Below, piece after piece: positions 7,275 through 12,791 of a stretch of 12,791 bases of DNA; position 1 is the stretch's first letter, and each line of letters begins with the position of its first letter. The translations under genes and the position numbers were made by a program. The DNA is from Thermoplasmata archaeon. Lineage in GTDB: Archaea > Thermoplasmatota > Thermoplasmata > Thermoplasmatales > Thermoplasmataceae. Under the pieces are notes generated by a model that did not search any database, had not been told where the DNA came from, and saw only the letters and a list, made by a program, of their open reading frames with translations. The stretch spans positions 1 through 12,791 of the forward strand of contig JAKBQK010000153.1 of NCBI GenBank assembly GCA_021835265.1, read 5' to 3'.

Positions 7275-7297
7275 CTTACGAAATGACGTAAGTTTTT
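7275..7297 (+). terminator. Hairpin followed by T-run
   Basis: A perfect 6-base stem (CTTACG / CGTAAG) with a 6-base loop is followed at once by five T. It lies 98 bases after the stop of the GT4 gene and before the promoter of the next gene. The shape is that of an intrinsic terminator. Archaeal RNA polymerase terminates mainly at T-runs, so the stem may serve mostly to protect the RNA 3' end. Confidence 0.4.
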
Positions 7298-7335
7298 GTT
7301 CAGAAAATAATACTGTTGATCCTTTTGAAAATGAC

Positions 7336-7345
7336 TAAATTTTTA
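7336..7345 (+). promoter_or_regulatory. TATA-like box (TAAATTTTTA) for the GT2 gene at 7369
   Basis: The box is centred about 28 bases before the ATG at 7369, with no Shine-Dalgarno site in between, consistent with a leaderless transcript. Confidence 0.4.
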
Positions 7346-7368
7346 ACAAAGATACGATTTGTTCTGGT

Positions 7369-8325
7369 ATGCCGAGAGTCAAAAATTACCCCCCGGATTC
7401 CCCATTTATTTTTAAATTTAAGAGAATATCAATTCATTACGCCGGGATCGTAGCAAGATCAACCATAGCCCCTATTTATTCACTTTTTGTGCAAAAGGTG
7501 CCTTATGCTGATGGAATATCGGCAAATATACTCACTAAAAATGATATTTGGTTAAGGGAGTCCATAGAATCCATCAAAGATTACGTGGATGAATTTGTCA
7601 TCATAGACTCCTCAGATGAAAATTATTATAAAAGAAACTTGAAAATGTTTGAGGAATTGAAATTGAAAAACTTAAAACATATTAGAAAAGAAGTAGATAT
7701 CTACACAGGAAGAGTTCTTTCGCATTCAATGTCTCAATACAGATGGATTTTGCACTGGGATGGAGATATGGTGGCATTGGATTCTGGTGACAATGACATC
7801 TCCATCCTATTCAATAAAGTAAGAAATATCAAAGGAAAAAGGGCTTACTTTGAAATCTTTTTCCCATTGGCCATTACTGGTTCTTCGGTTGATAAATTAT
7901 CATCTCAGGGATATCAAGTTGAACCATGGATTTACTCGAATTGTGACAAGTTTAAATGGGAACTGAAAAAATTAGGGAAAACAGGAAATGCAAGTATTGA
8001 AAGAGCCAATTTCCCTCTTTTCTACAGAAAACTCTACCTTAACACTGTTTATGGGATGCACCTGAAATACCTTTTTCCCTTAGAAAAGCTCATTATAAAG
8101 AAAGTGCAGTATTATTGGATGAATCCAGATATTCGAAAGAAATACGCTGATTTTGAAGAGTTTCTTAACCATTACAAACAGAAGACTTCAGTTAATGATC
8201 TTATTTCAGACTCTGGCCCATTGGACGAAAGCAATATGGGGAAATTGCCAACATTACTATTGCCGTTCAAAGGACTCAACCATGAGGAGCTTGTTAACAA
8301 AAAGCTAAAGGAAGATGGACTTTGA
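7369..8325 (+). CDS. GT2-like glycosyltransferase
   Basis: The 318-residue protein carries a GT-A fold that starts late, after a basic N-terminal extension of about 48 residues. ISANILTKNDIWLRESIESI (50-69) and DEFVIIDSSDE (74-84) form the first two strands; the WaaE-type branch of GT2 has the same kind of start. HWDGDMVA (129-136) supplies the metal-binding D-x-D (Asp131, Asp133). The C-terminal third is helical, basic and aromatic (KKVQYYWMNP), likely the acceptor side. The extension contains a mildly hydrophobic stretch (about 22-42, with AGIVARSTIAPIYSLF) that could contact the membrane but is interrupted by Arg. The start is supported by a TATA-like box about 28 bases upstream. The gene stands alone, ending in a hairpin and facing the minus-strand GT4 gene. 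Substrates unknown. Confidence 0.82.
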   Translation: MPRVKNYPPDSPFIFKFKRISIHYAGIVARSTIAPIYSLFVQKVPYADGISANILTKNDIWLRESIESIKDYVDEFVIIDSSDENYYKRNLKMFEELKLKNLKHIRKEVDIYTGRVLSHSMSQYRWILHWDGDMVALDSGDNDISILFNKVRNIKGKRAYFEIFFPLAITGSSVDKLSSQGYQVEPWIYSNCDKFKWELKKLGKTGNASIERANFPLFYRKLYLNTVYGMHLKYLFPLEKLIIKKVQYYWMNPDIRKKYADFEEFLNHYKQKTSVNDLISDSGPLDESNMGKLPTLLLPFKGLNHEELVNKKLKEDGL

Positions 8326-8326
8326 C

Positions 8327-8344
8327 GGACCCCCGCCTGGGTCC
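8327..8344. terminator. G+C-rich hairpin between convergent genes
   Basis: A perfect 6-base stem GGACCC / GGGTCC with a 6-base loop starts 2 bases after the stop of the GT2 gene and stands out in AT-rich sequence. There is no clear T-run on either strand, so it may be a 3'-end stabiliser or a pause site rather than a true terminator. It sits in the 69-base gap between two genes pointing at each other. Confidence 0.35.
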
Positions 8345-8394
8345 TGATAGTAAAAAGGATTCTTGACTCATTACTTTAAACAGAGCATTCAAAA

Positions 8395-9642
8395 CTATTC
8401 CCTTCCTTGTATAAGATTAATGGCTTCGTAAGGTGACTCTAGATGGGCCCGCCTTAATAGGCTTTCATAAATATTAGTAACCATTTCAACGTGAGGACCG
8501 GGAGTGAATATTTCGAGGGATTTCTTTCTTCCAGCTTCACCATATTTTTTTATCAGCCCAGGATCATCTGAAAATTTTAACAAGGCACTTGAAAGAGACT
8601 TAAAATCTGCAATAGGCACAATTTCCCCCGTAACTCCATTTTCTACAATTTCCCTTATTCCGCCAAAGTTTGTGCCGATAACGGGTCTCTTTCTTAATTG
8701 TGCCTCTATTGCAACTAGGGGGTGGTTTTCCCACGTAGAGCTCGGGACTACTATTATATTGGTTTGTGAGTAAAAATTTTCCTTAGCTTCCCCAGAAACG
8801 TTGCCTATAAACTTAACGTTGCCTGAAATGCCCAAATTATAAACCATTTGCTTCAAGTGTGATTCATATCCCCCCTTTCCAGCAATCAAAAGCTCAAGTG
8901 AATCTGTTTTTTTGAGCGAAATTTCTAAAGCTTTGAGCAGAAATTGTACACCCTTCCAAGATTCAAGTCTTCCGATAAATCCAATTTTCAGTTTCGGCCC
9001 CACTTTATTTTCTGGCACGACTTCAGGGTCCCTCACAAATGATGGTAAATGGATAGCTGGCCTATATCCGTGAATGTGAAGATAATCCGCAAGTGACCTG
9101 CTTGGGCAAATGTAAGCATCTATCTTTTCTCGCAGGGTCCTGTCAAGATATTGTCTTTTGATTAAATCATAACCCAGTTTCAACCCGACATGGCAACCAG
9201 TGAAAAAGCAGCGCAATTCGACTCCGCCCTCACATGCAACTGGGCCGGGTTTTGTTAAGGTATTAATAGGGCAAACTAAAAGGGAATCATGAGCATTGAA
9301 AATAATGGGTACAGTAACTTTCTTCACAAATTCTCCCAATTGAAGGAAGGGAGAGCCGTATGAATGAATGGTTACTATATCCGGGGAGAAATCTTCATAG
9401 TAATTATATAATTGCCCGATAAAATTTTCATTAGGTAAAAAATTTAGCCTAAATTTATTAGATCTAGAAGTGCCGATATTGATTATTTTGCCTGAAACAA
9501 AGTTGTGATCTGGTTCTTCTGTAACAATATTAATGGTGAATGTCTTATTTCCCCTTTCTTCGAGAAATTCATTTACTGTCTTAATATATAACTGGGCACC
9601 ACCAGCCTGGCCTTCCCACGAAGATACCCTGAATATTTTCAC
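8395..9642 (-). CDS. GT4-family glycosyltransferase with a four-Cys insert
   Basis: The 415-residue GT-B enzyme starts at GTG (9642-9640), chosen because GAGGT lies 6 bases upstream and the protein then opens directly on the first strand (KIFRVSSWE). Conserved parts are GQAGGAQLYI (11-20), NAHDSLLVCP (116-125), GFIGRLESWKG (221-231) and TWENHPLVAIEA (303-314), with the E-x7-E pair Glu305 and Glu313, then GTNFGGIREIVENGVTG. After the HD motif a stretch of about 27 residues carries Cys124, Cys137, Cys145 and Cys150. Many GT4 proteins have a similar Cys-rich segment here; zinc binding is possible but not shown. It is a cytoplasmic or membrane-associated retaining transferase. The GT2 gene lies 58 bases upstream on the same strand, so the two probably act in the same glycan. 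It may also have its own promoter at 9681-9690. Confidence 0.9.
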   Translation of the reverse strand: MKIFRVSSWEGQAGGAQLYIKTVNEFLEERGNKTFTINIVTEEPDHNFVSGKIINIGTSRSNKFRLNFLPNENFIGQLYNYYEDFSPDIVTIHSYGSPFLQLGEFVKKVTVPIIFNAHDSLLVCPINTLTKPGPVACEGGVELRCFFTGCHVGLKLGYDLIKRQYLDRTLREKIDAYICPSRSLADYLHIHGYRPAIHLPSFVRDPEVVPENKVGPKLKIGFIGRLESWKGVQFLLKALEISLKKTDSLELLIAGKGGYESHLKQMVYNLGISGNVKFIGNVSGEAKENFYSQTNIIVVPSSTWENHPLVAIEAQLRKRPVIGTNFGGIREIVENGVTGEIVPIADFKSLSSALLKFSDDPGLIKKYGEAGRKKSLEIFTPGPHVEMVTNIYESLLRRAHLESPYEAINLIQGRE

Positions 9643-9648
9643 TTACTG

Positions 9649-9653
9649 ACCTC
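9649..9653 (-). promoter_or_regulatory. Shine-Dalgarno site GAGGT deciding a GTG start
   Basis: On the minus strand GAGGT ends 6 bases before the GTG at 9642. It is the main support for this non-ATG start of the GT4 gene. Confidence 0.6.
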
Positions 9654-9680
9654 TTGTTGATAATTAGGAATACATTGCCC

Positions 9681-9708
9681 CATAAATTGGTTAGCAGATT
9701 TTAATCTG
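9681..9708 (-). promoter_or_regulatory. Possible internal promoter with palindrome
   Basis: Read on the minus strand, a 14-base palindrome CAGATTAAAATCTG (9708-9695) overlaps the stop codon of the upstream GT2 gene. It is followed a few bases later by an AT-rich box CCAATTTATG (9690-9681), about 43 bases before the GTG start. This would give a short leader holding the Shine-Dalgarno site. The palindrome core resembles the one at 1003-1017. It could instead be a simple hairpin at the end of the upstream gene. Confidence 0.3.
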
Positions 9709-10564
9709 ATTTTCCTATCTTATTCGTTATAAATTCCCTTTTGCAGTACCTAGGGTCTTCCCATGGGTTTATCATTAGCGAAAATATCAAAGCTACCGGT
9801 TTCAAGAGGAAATTCAATATTTCTAGTGGGTCCTTGAACGTGACATTCGAACCAGCGCTTTGTCTGGCCCTTCCAAATAGGATATTGCTCTTTCTGTATG
9901 CCAAAGAGGCCCCAACCATGTAATTATAAAACATTTTTTTCATAAACTTTTTCAAAGTGCTGATACCACTTTGATCGTGCAGCAGGACGGCATTTTCTGC
10001 AAATTTCCCTTTATATCCATGTATAGTTGCGCGAATGGTAAGGTCGTAATCCTCACCACCTATTCCAAGGCATGGATCAAAACCGATATTTTGGATTAAG
10101 TCGGTCCTCCAGGCTGAATTGCCCATTGCTCCTTTCAATATGTCCACAGGAACTATGTACCGATATAAGAATTCATCATATGCATTGAGGTACCTCGAGA
10201 ATCTGTTCTCTGATGGTTTTGCAGGTTTAGTAGGACCAAATACAAAATCACACTGTCCATTTAGAATAGGCTCTGTGAGCGCACCAAGCCAAGTTTCTGT
10301 TGGCAACTCATCAGTATCAATGAATACTGTAATTTGTCCCTTTATTAGATTTTGGACCTGGTACCTTGTTTCAGCAATATTCCCTGGAAGAAGATAAAAT
10401 TTGACAACTTCACTTTCAAGTTTCCGAAACTGATCCAACATATCTGTGGGAGAACCGCCGTCAGCAATTATTATTTCAAAGAGATTCAACTTGGATAGTT
10501 CTTCAATGAGTTTGAATATCCTTCTGTCTTTGAAGCTAGTTATAACTACCGAGATACTTCTCAT
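9701..10564 (-). CDS. GT2-family glycosyltransferase
   Basis: The 287-residue GT-A enzyme shows a near-complete set of GT2 motifs: ISVVITSFKDRR (4-15), EIIIADGGSPTD (30-41) with the DGGS donor loop, GNIAETRYQVQN (61-72), VFIDTDELP (80-88) with the metal-binding D-x-D, and GIGGEDYDLTIRA (167-179), the ED motif that supplies the catalytic base in inverting GT2 enzymes. His196 in LLHDQS may complete the site. The C-terminus has a hydrophobic stretch (EILNFLLKPVALIFSLMIN, 248-266) that could dock into or cross the membrane, fitting a lipid-linked acceptor. The ATG at 10564 lacks a Shine-Dalgarno site and has an AT-rich box about 22 bases upstream. It is the first gene of a minus-strand pair with the GT4 gene and is divergent from gmhA. 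Sugar specificity unknown. Confidence 0.9.
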   Translation of the reverse strand: MRSISVVITSFKDRRIFKLIEELSKLNLFEIIIADGGSPTDMLDQFRKLESEVVKFYLLPGNIAETRYQVQNLIKGQITVFIDTDELPTETWLGALTEPILNGQCDFVFGPTKPAKPSENRFSRYLNAYDEFLYRYIVPVDILKGAMGNSAWRTDLIQNIGFDPCLGIGGEDYDLTIRATIHGYKGKFAENAVLLHDQSGISTLKKFMKKMFYNYMVGASLAYRKSNILFGRARQSAGSNVTFKDPLEILNFLLKPVALIFSLMINPWEDPRYCKREFITNKIGKSD

Positions 10565-10580
10565 TTAAGAATTCCCCGCA

Positions 10581-10590
10581 AATAAATTTC
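10581..10590 (-). promoter_or_regulatory. TATA-like box for the minus-strand GT2 gene
   Basis: Read on the minus strand the box is GAAATTTATT, centred about 22 bases before the ATG at 10564. No Shine-Dalgarno site is present. It shares the 105-base divergent gap with the gmhA promoter. Confidence 0.35.
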
Positions 10591-10628
10591 AAAGGGTAAC
10601 TGTTCATTTTCCATAAATGCTCCCAGTG

Positions 10629-10638
10629 AAATTTAATA
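10629..10638 (+). promoter_or_regulatory. TATA-like box (AAATTTAATA) for gmhA
   Basis: The box is centred about 36 bases before the ATG at 10670, implying a leader of roughly 10 bases. Only a weak GGAT (10662-10665) could serve as Shine-Dalgarno site. Confidence 0.35.
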
Positions 10639-10669
10639 TCATTGCCAAGAAATACTGTTTAGGATTAAA

Positions 10670-11227
10670 ATGCTCACTCTTCCGGATTATATTGAACAAG
10701 GGGTATTTGCAAGAAAATCAATAGATTTAGAGAAAATAAGGAGATTTGCTAGCTTACTGGACGAAACATTTGCAAAAGGGGGAAAACTCCTTGTTTTCGG
10801 TAATGGTGGTTCAGCTGCGGATGCACAGCATTTTGTTGGCGAACTTGATGGGCACTTCACCAGAGAAAGGGCTGCTTTGCCGGCAATTGCAATATCCACC
10901 AACACATCTTCCATGACCGCAATTGGAAATGATTACTCTTATGAGGAAGTCTTTTCCAGGCCGGTGTCGGCCCTCGCTGGAGACAAAGATATTGTGGTTG
11001 GTATCAGTACTTCAGGCAATTCCAAGAATGTGATCAAAGCACTCAAGGAAGCTAAGAGAAAAGGGGCATTGACAGTAGCTTTCTCAGGAAAATCTGGAGG
11101 GCTTCTAAAAGATACTGTTGACATGCTCTTTAACGTGGAATCAGAATTCACTCCAATTATTCAGGAGACCCACATTACCATTATTCATATGATCTGCCTT
11201 GAATTAGATAGGCTTCTGCGGGACTGA
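10670..11227 (+). CDS. gmhA: Phosphoheptose isomerase (sedoheptulose-7-phosphate isomerase)
   Basis: The 185-residue SIS-domain protein fits GmhA in length and motifs. GmhA converts sedoheptulose 7-phosphate to D-glycero-D-manno-heptose 7-phosphate, the first step to nucleotide-activated heptose, in the cytoplasm. Visible motifs are GNGGSAADAQHFVGEL (44-59), GNDYSYEEVFSR (86-97), GISTSGNSKNV (111-121) and QETHITIIH (165-173). His54, Glu58, Gln165 and His173 match, with a constant offset of 7, the metal ligands His61, Glu65, Gln172 and His180 known from the bacterial enzyme, so activity is expected. The heptose kinase, phosphatase and nucleotidyltransferase are not in the window. The gene is divergent from a GT2 gene and lies 99 bases before the SppA-like gene on the same strand. 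A related SIS isomerase acting on another sugar phosphate is the main alternative. Confidence 0.88.
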   Translation: MLTLPDYIEQGVFARKSIDLEKIRRFASLLDETFAKGGKLLVFGNGGSAADAQHFVGELDGHFTRERAALPAIAISTNTSSMTAIGNDYSYEEVFSRPVSALAGDKDIVVGISTSGNSKNVIKALKEAKRKGALTVAFSGKSGGLLKDTVDMLFNVESEFTPIIQETHITIIHMICLELDRLLRD

Positions 11228-11326
11228 GTTATTTCCTGGATATTTTAACATACTTGACCTTATTCCATATGCATGTACAGAATAAAACAAGGATCAACTA
11301 TTTGTTCTAACTTAAATTGATTGTCT

Positions 11327-12061
11327 ATGGTAATAGCCAGAATCGACTTTAGTGGAACAATTAATTCCAGGACGGCAAAGCAATTCCGGGAAATTTTTTC
11401 TTATATTGAAGGGTCCAATAAAGTTAAAGCCGCTATTCTTGTTATAAATTCAGGAGGTGGTGATGCAGCTTCTTCCGAAATATTGATGAACTCTCTTAAA
11501 AAGATAACAGCAAAGAAGCCAGTATATGCGGTGATAGAAAATATTGGTGCTTCGGGTGCCTACTGGGTAGCTAGCTCTGCATCTAAGATATATGCCTTGA
11601 ATACCTCTGTCATTGGTTCAATAGGGGTCATTGGTATCACTCCAAACTTAAGGGAATTTCTTAACAAAATAGGGATTAAGATGGAAGTAGTGAAAATGGG
11701 AGAATATAAAGATATGCTGAATCCATTTACAGAACCTGATGCGATCTCCAGGGAGAAATACGCTGACATCCTAAAATATTCTTACAACTCTTTCAAAACT
11801 TCCTTAGCTTTAAACAGGAAATTATCTGCAGAAGACCTTGATAAAGTTGCTACCGGAGAAATATTTTCAGCTGGTATGGGCATTAAGTTAGGTCTAATAG
11901 ACAAAATAGGCAGTGTCGATGATGCAATAGACGATCTTATGAACACCTTCAAAATTAAGGGAAAAGTCAGAGCGTTTGAACCGCACAGGACTTTCTTTGA
12001 AAGGATATTTACATCTTCAGTGGGCCAGTACTTTTTAGAAAAGCTCCTGCAGATTAACTGA
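11327..12061 (+). CDS. SppA-like serine peptidase, family S49, without membrane anchor
   Basis: The 244-residue protein is a single S49 (signal peptide peptidase A / ClpP-fold) domain. VINSGGGDAASSEIL (39-53) forms the substrate-binding strand and loop. The nucleophile is Ser76 in NIGASGAYWVAS (72-83) and the general base is Lys128 in MGEYKDMLNPF (124-134). The 52-residue spacing equals that of the Ser162/Lys214 dyad described for the Thermococcus enzyme. GSIGVIG (98-104) is also typical. The usual N-terminal transmembrane helix is missing: the protein opens directly on the first strand. It may thus act in the cytosol or lie peripherally on the membrane, perhaps through the amphipathic C-terminus (about 225-244). 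The ATG at 11327 is preferred; an in-frame TTG at 11321 would add two residues and still no helix. Family members degrade cleaved signal peptides or other membrane-derived peptides. Confidence 0.88.
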   Translation: MVIARIDFSGTINSRTAKQFREIFSYIEGSNKVKAAILVINSGGGDAASSEILMNSLKKITAKKPVYAVIENIGASGAYWVASSASKIYALNTSVIGSIGVIGITPNLREFLNKIGIKMEVVKMGEYKDMLNPFTEPDAISREKYADILKYSYNSFKTSLALNRKLSAEDLDKVATGEIFSAGMGIKLGLIDKIGSVDDAIDDLMNTFKIKGKVRAFEPHRTFFERIFTSSVGQYFLEKLLQIN

Positions 12062-12120
12062 ACCGTAGTAAAGATGCTTTTCGAAAACAGCCACTTCATG
12101 AAAAATGAAATATACAAAAC

Positions 12121-12791
12121 TTAACCATACATAGATTCACTAGGTGCTTTTTCTCCCTTGGTGTACACTTTCTTGTACTGGTCCATTAATTCCTGCAACT
12201 GGTTATGGAACTCCTTAACGCTCTCTTCCAGGATTCCCGTATCTATCTTCAGGCCATAAGCATCGTTTACATTTTCAATAAGTGCCAGTACTGAACCGGG
12301 ATCTGCTATATTCATTGAAGCTGGCGTTATGAAAGTCACCGCAGGAATCTGGTGTGCCATTGCCTCATTAAGCAATGCGCCACCCATCCCAGTAATTAGG
12401 GCAGAGTGTGCAGGCTCCAACCCCTTATTAGAAAATGTTTTCAGTTTATCTTCATTGGCAATACAGAAAACCTTGTGATCACTGACTATCTGAGGTACAG
12501 GGGATCCTTCAAGAATGACCAGATCCTTTGGTTTTTTCTCAGAAAACCATGATAATAGTGCCCCGGATATTTCGTACAGGCCTTCGTCATCTATGGGCAC
12601 TTCACAGATTGCAACCATAAGAGTGCCAGCCTTGTTGGAATATATCCTGAAAGGTGTCCTGAGCTTCTTCCCTATGAAAACTGCAATAGGAGGAATATGA
12701 GGGGACTTAACATGTGCAATCTGATGCATCTGGAGCCTCTCAATTATGTAACTGGCTGCTATGAATCCGGTAAGGGTGTTTCCCACAAATC
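12121..12791 (-). CDS. PAC2-family proteasome assembly chaperone (5' end outside window)
   Basis: About 222 residues are visible; the frame continues past the right edge. The first visible residues, FVGNTLTG, fit the second half of the G-x-P-G-x-G-x-V-G-N motif near the N-terminus of PAC2 proteins, so the GTG at 12786 is not the start and probably only a short piece is missing. Further family features are ITGMGGALLNEAMAHQIPAV, then NIADPGSVLALIENVN and YGLKIDTGILEE, and a helical, charged C-terminal third. The last three residues are Met-Tyr-Gly, a hydrophobic-Tyr-any (HbYX) tail. In archaeal PbaB-type chaperones and proteasomal ATPases such a tail docks into the 20S alpha-ring. The protein is cytosolic and likely helps assemble or activate the proteasome. 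It is convergent with the SppA-like gene (59-base gap). Higher G+C than the glycan genes suggests core genome. Confidence 0.88.
   Translation of the reverse strand, partial: FVGNTLTGFIAASYIIERLQMHQIAHVKSPHIPPIAVFIGKKLRTPFRIYSNKAGTLMVAICEVPIDDEGLYEISGALLSWFSEKKPKDLVILEGSPVPQIVSDHKVFCIANEDKLKTFSNKGLEPAHSALITGMGGALLNEAMAHQIPAVTFITPASMNIADPGSVLALIENVNDAYGLKIDTGILEESVKEFHNQLQELMDQYKKVYTKGEKAPSESMYG

Noticed and set aside
10119..10397. 92-codon plus-strand frame opposite the minus-strand GT2 gene
   Set aside because: It is antisense to the GT2 catalytic motifs, with no start signal or family resemblance.
11321..11326. TTG start for the SppA-like gene
   Set aside because: It would add only two residues. 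The ATG at 11327 is the more common codon and gives an equally complete domain; no Shine-Dalgarno site favours the TTG.
12078..12087. Palindrome TTTTCGAAAA between the convergent SppA-like and PAC2 genes
   Set aside because: It is short, AT-rich and has no loop or T-run suitable for a terminator, so it is probably chance.
12784..12786. GTG as the start of the PAC2 gene
   Set aside because: The codon falls inside the conserved glycine-rich N-terminal motif (FVGN), and the frame remains open to the window edge, so it encodes an internal Val.
1..12791. CRISPR array, insertion sequence, toxin-antitoxin or defence module
   Set aside because: I saw no regularly spaced direct repeats, transposase motifs, nuclease or helicase signatures, or small paired toxin-like genes anywhere in the window.

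Overview
The window looks like a piece of an archaeal chromosome, most likely from the Thermoplasmatales or a relative (Thermoplasma, Ferroplasma and Cuniculiplasma type). The pointers are a PAC2-family proteasome-assembly gene at the right edge that ends in an HbYX-type tail, AT-rich TATA-like boxes about 20-36 bases before several start codons that lack a Shine-Dalgarno site (the leaderless pattern), low G+C, and heavy use of AGA/AGG and ATA codons. The taxon is inferred; no rRNA or tRNA gene is present to settle it.

Left part (1-1106): an open frame leaving the left edge on the minus strand, a 191-residue hypothetical protein with a coiled-coil tail (207-782), and a 324-base gap holding a possible small minus-strand gene or relic and a candidate promoter with a palindrome beside its TATA box.

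Centre (1107-10564): a surface-glycan or lipoglycan assembly region. A three-gene operon encodes an FkbM-type methyltransferase, a second class I methyltransferase and a GT4 glycosyltransferase, the last two overlapping. It is followed by three separately spaced plus-strand glycosyltransferases (GT2, GT4, GT2), then by a minus-strand pair (GT2 followed by GT4). That makes six glycosyltransferases, three per fold, and two methyltransferases. No flippase, polymerase, oligosaccharyltransferase or nucleotide-sugar synthesis operon is visible, so these genes probably supply sugar-transfer and methylation steps to a pathway encoded partly elsewhere. The long gaps, individual promoters and very AT-rich stretches suggest an assembled accessory region.

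Right part (10670-12791): GmhA (sedoheptulose-7-phosphate isomerase, first step to ADP- or GDP-heptose) is transcribed divergently from the neighbouring GT2. It is followed by an SppA-like S49 serine peptidase with the Ser/Lys dyad but no membrane anchor. Convergent to that is the PAC2 protein, cut by the window end. The PAC2 part is visibly richer in G+C and reads like core genome.

Genes inside the transcription units, and the first gene of the methyltransferase operon, carry Shine-Dalgarno sites (GGAGG, GAGGAG, GGTGA, GAGGT). Most of the stand-alone genes do not. I see no CRISPR array, transposase, tRNA or rRNA. I found no clear new defence-type or catalytic system. The most unusual points are the methyltransferase/GT module with an altered FkbM motif, heptose isomerase in an apparently archaeal glycan region, anchorless SppA, and two similar AGATT-AAAATCT palindromes placed next to TATA-like boxes.
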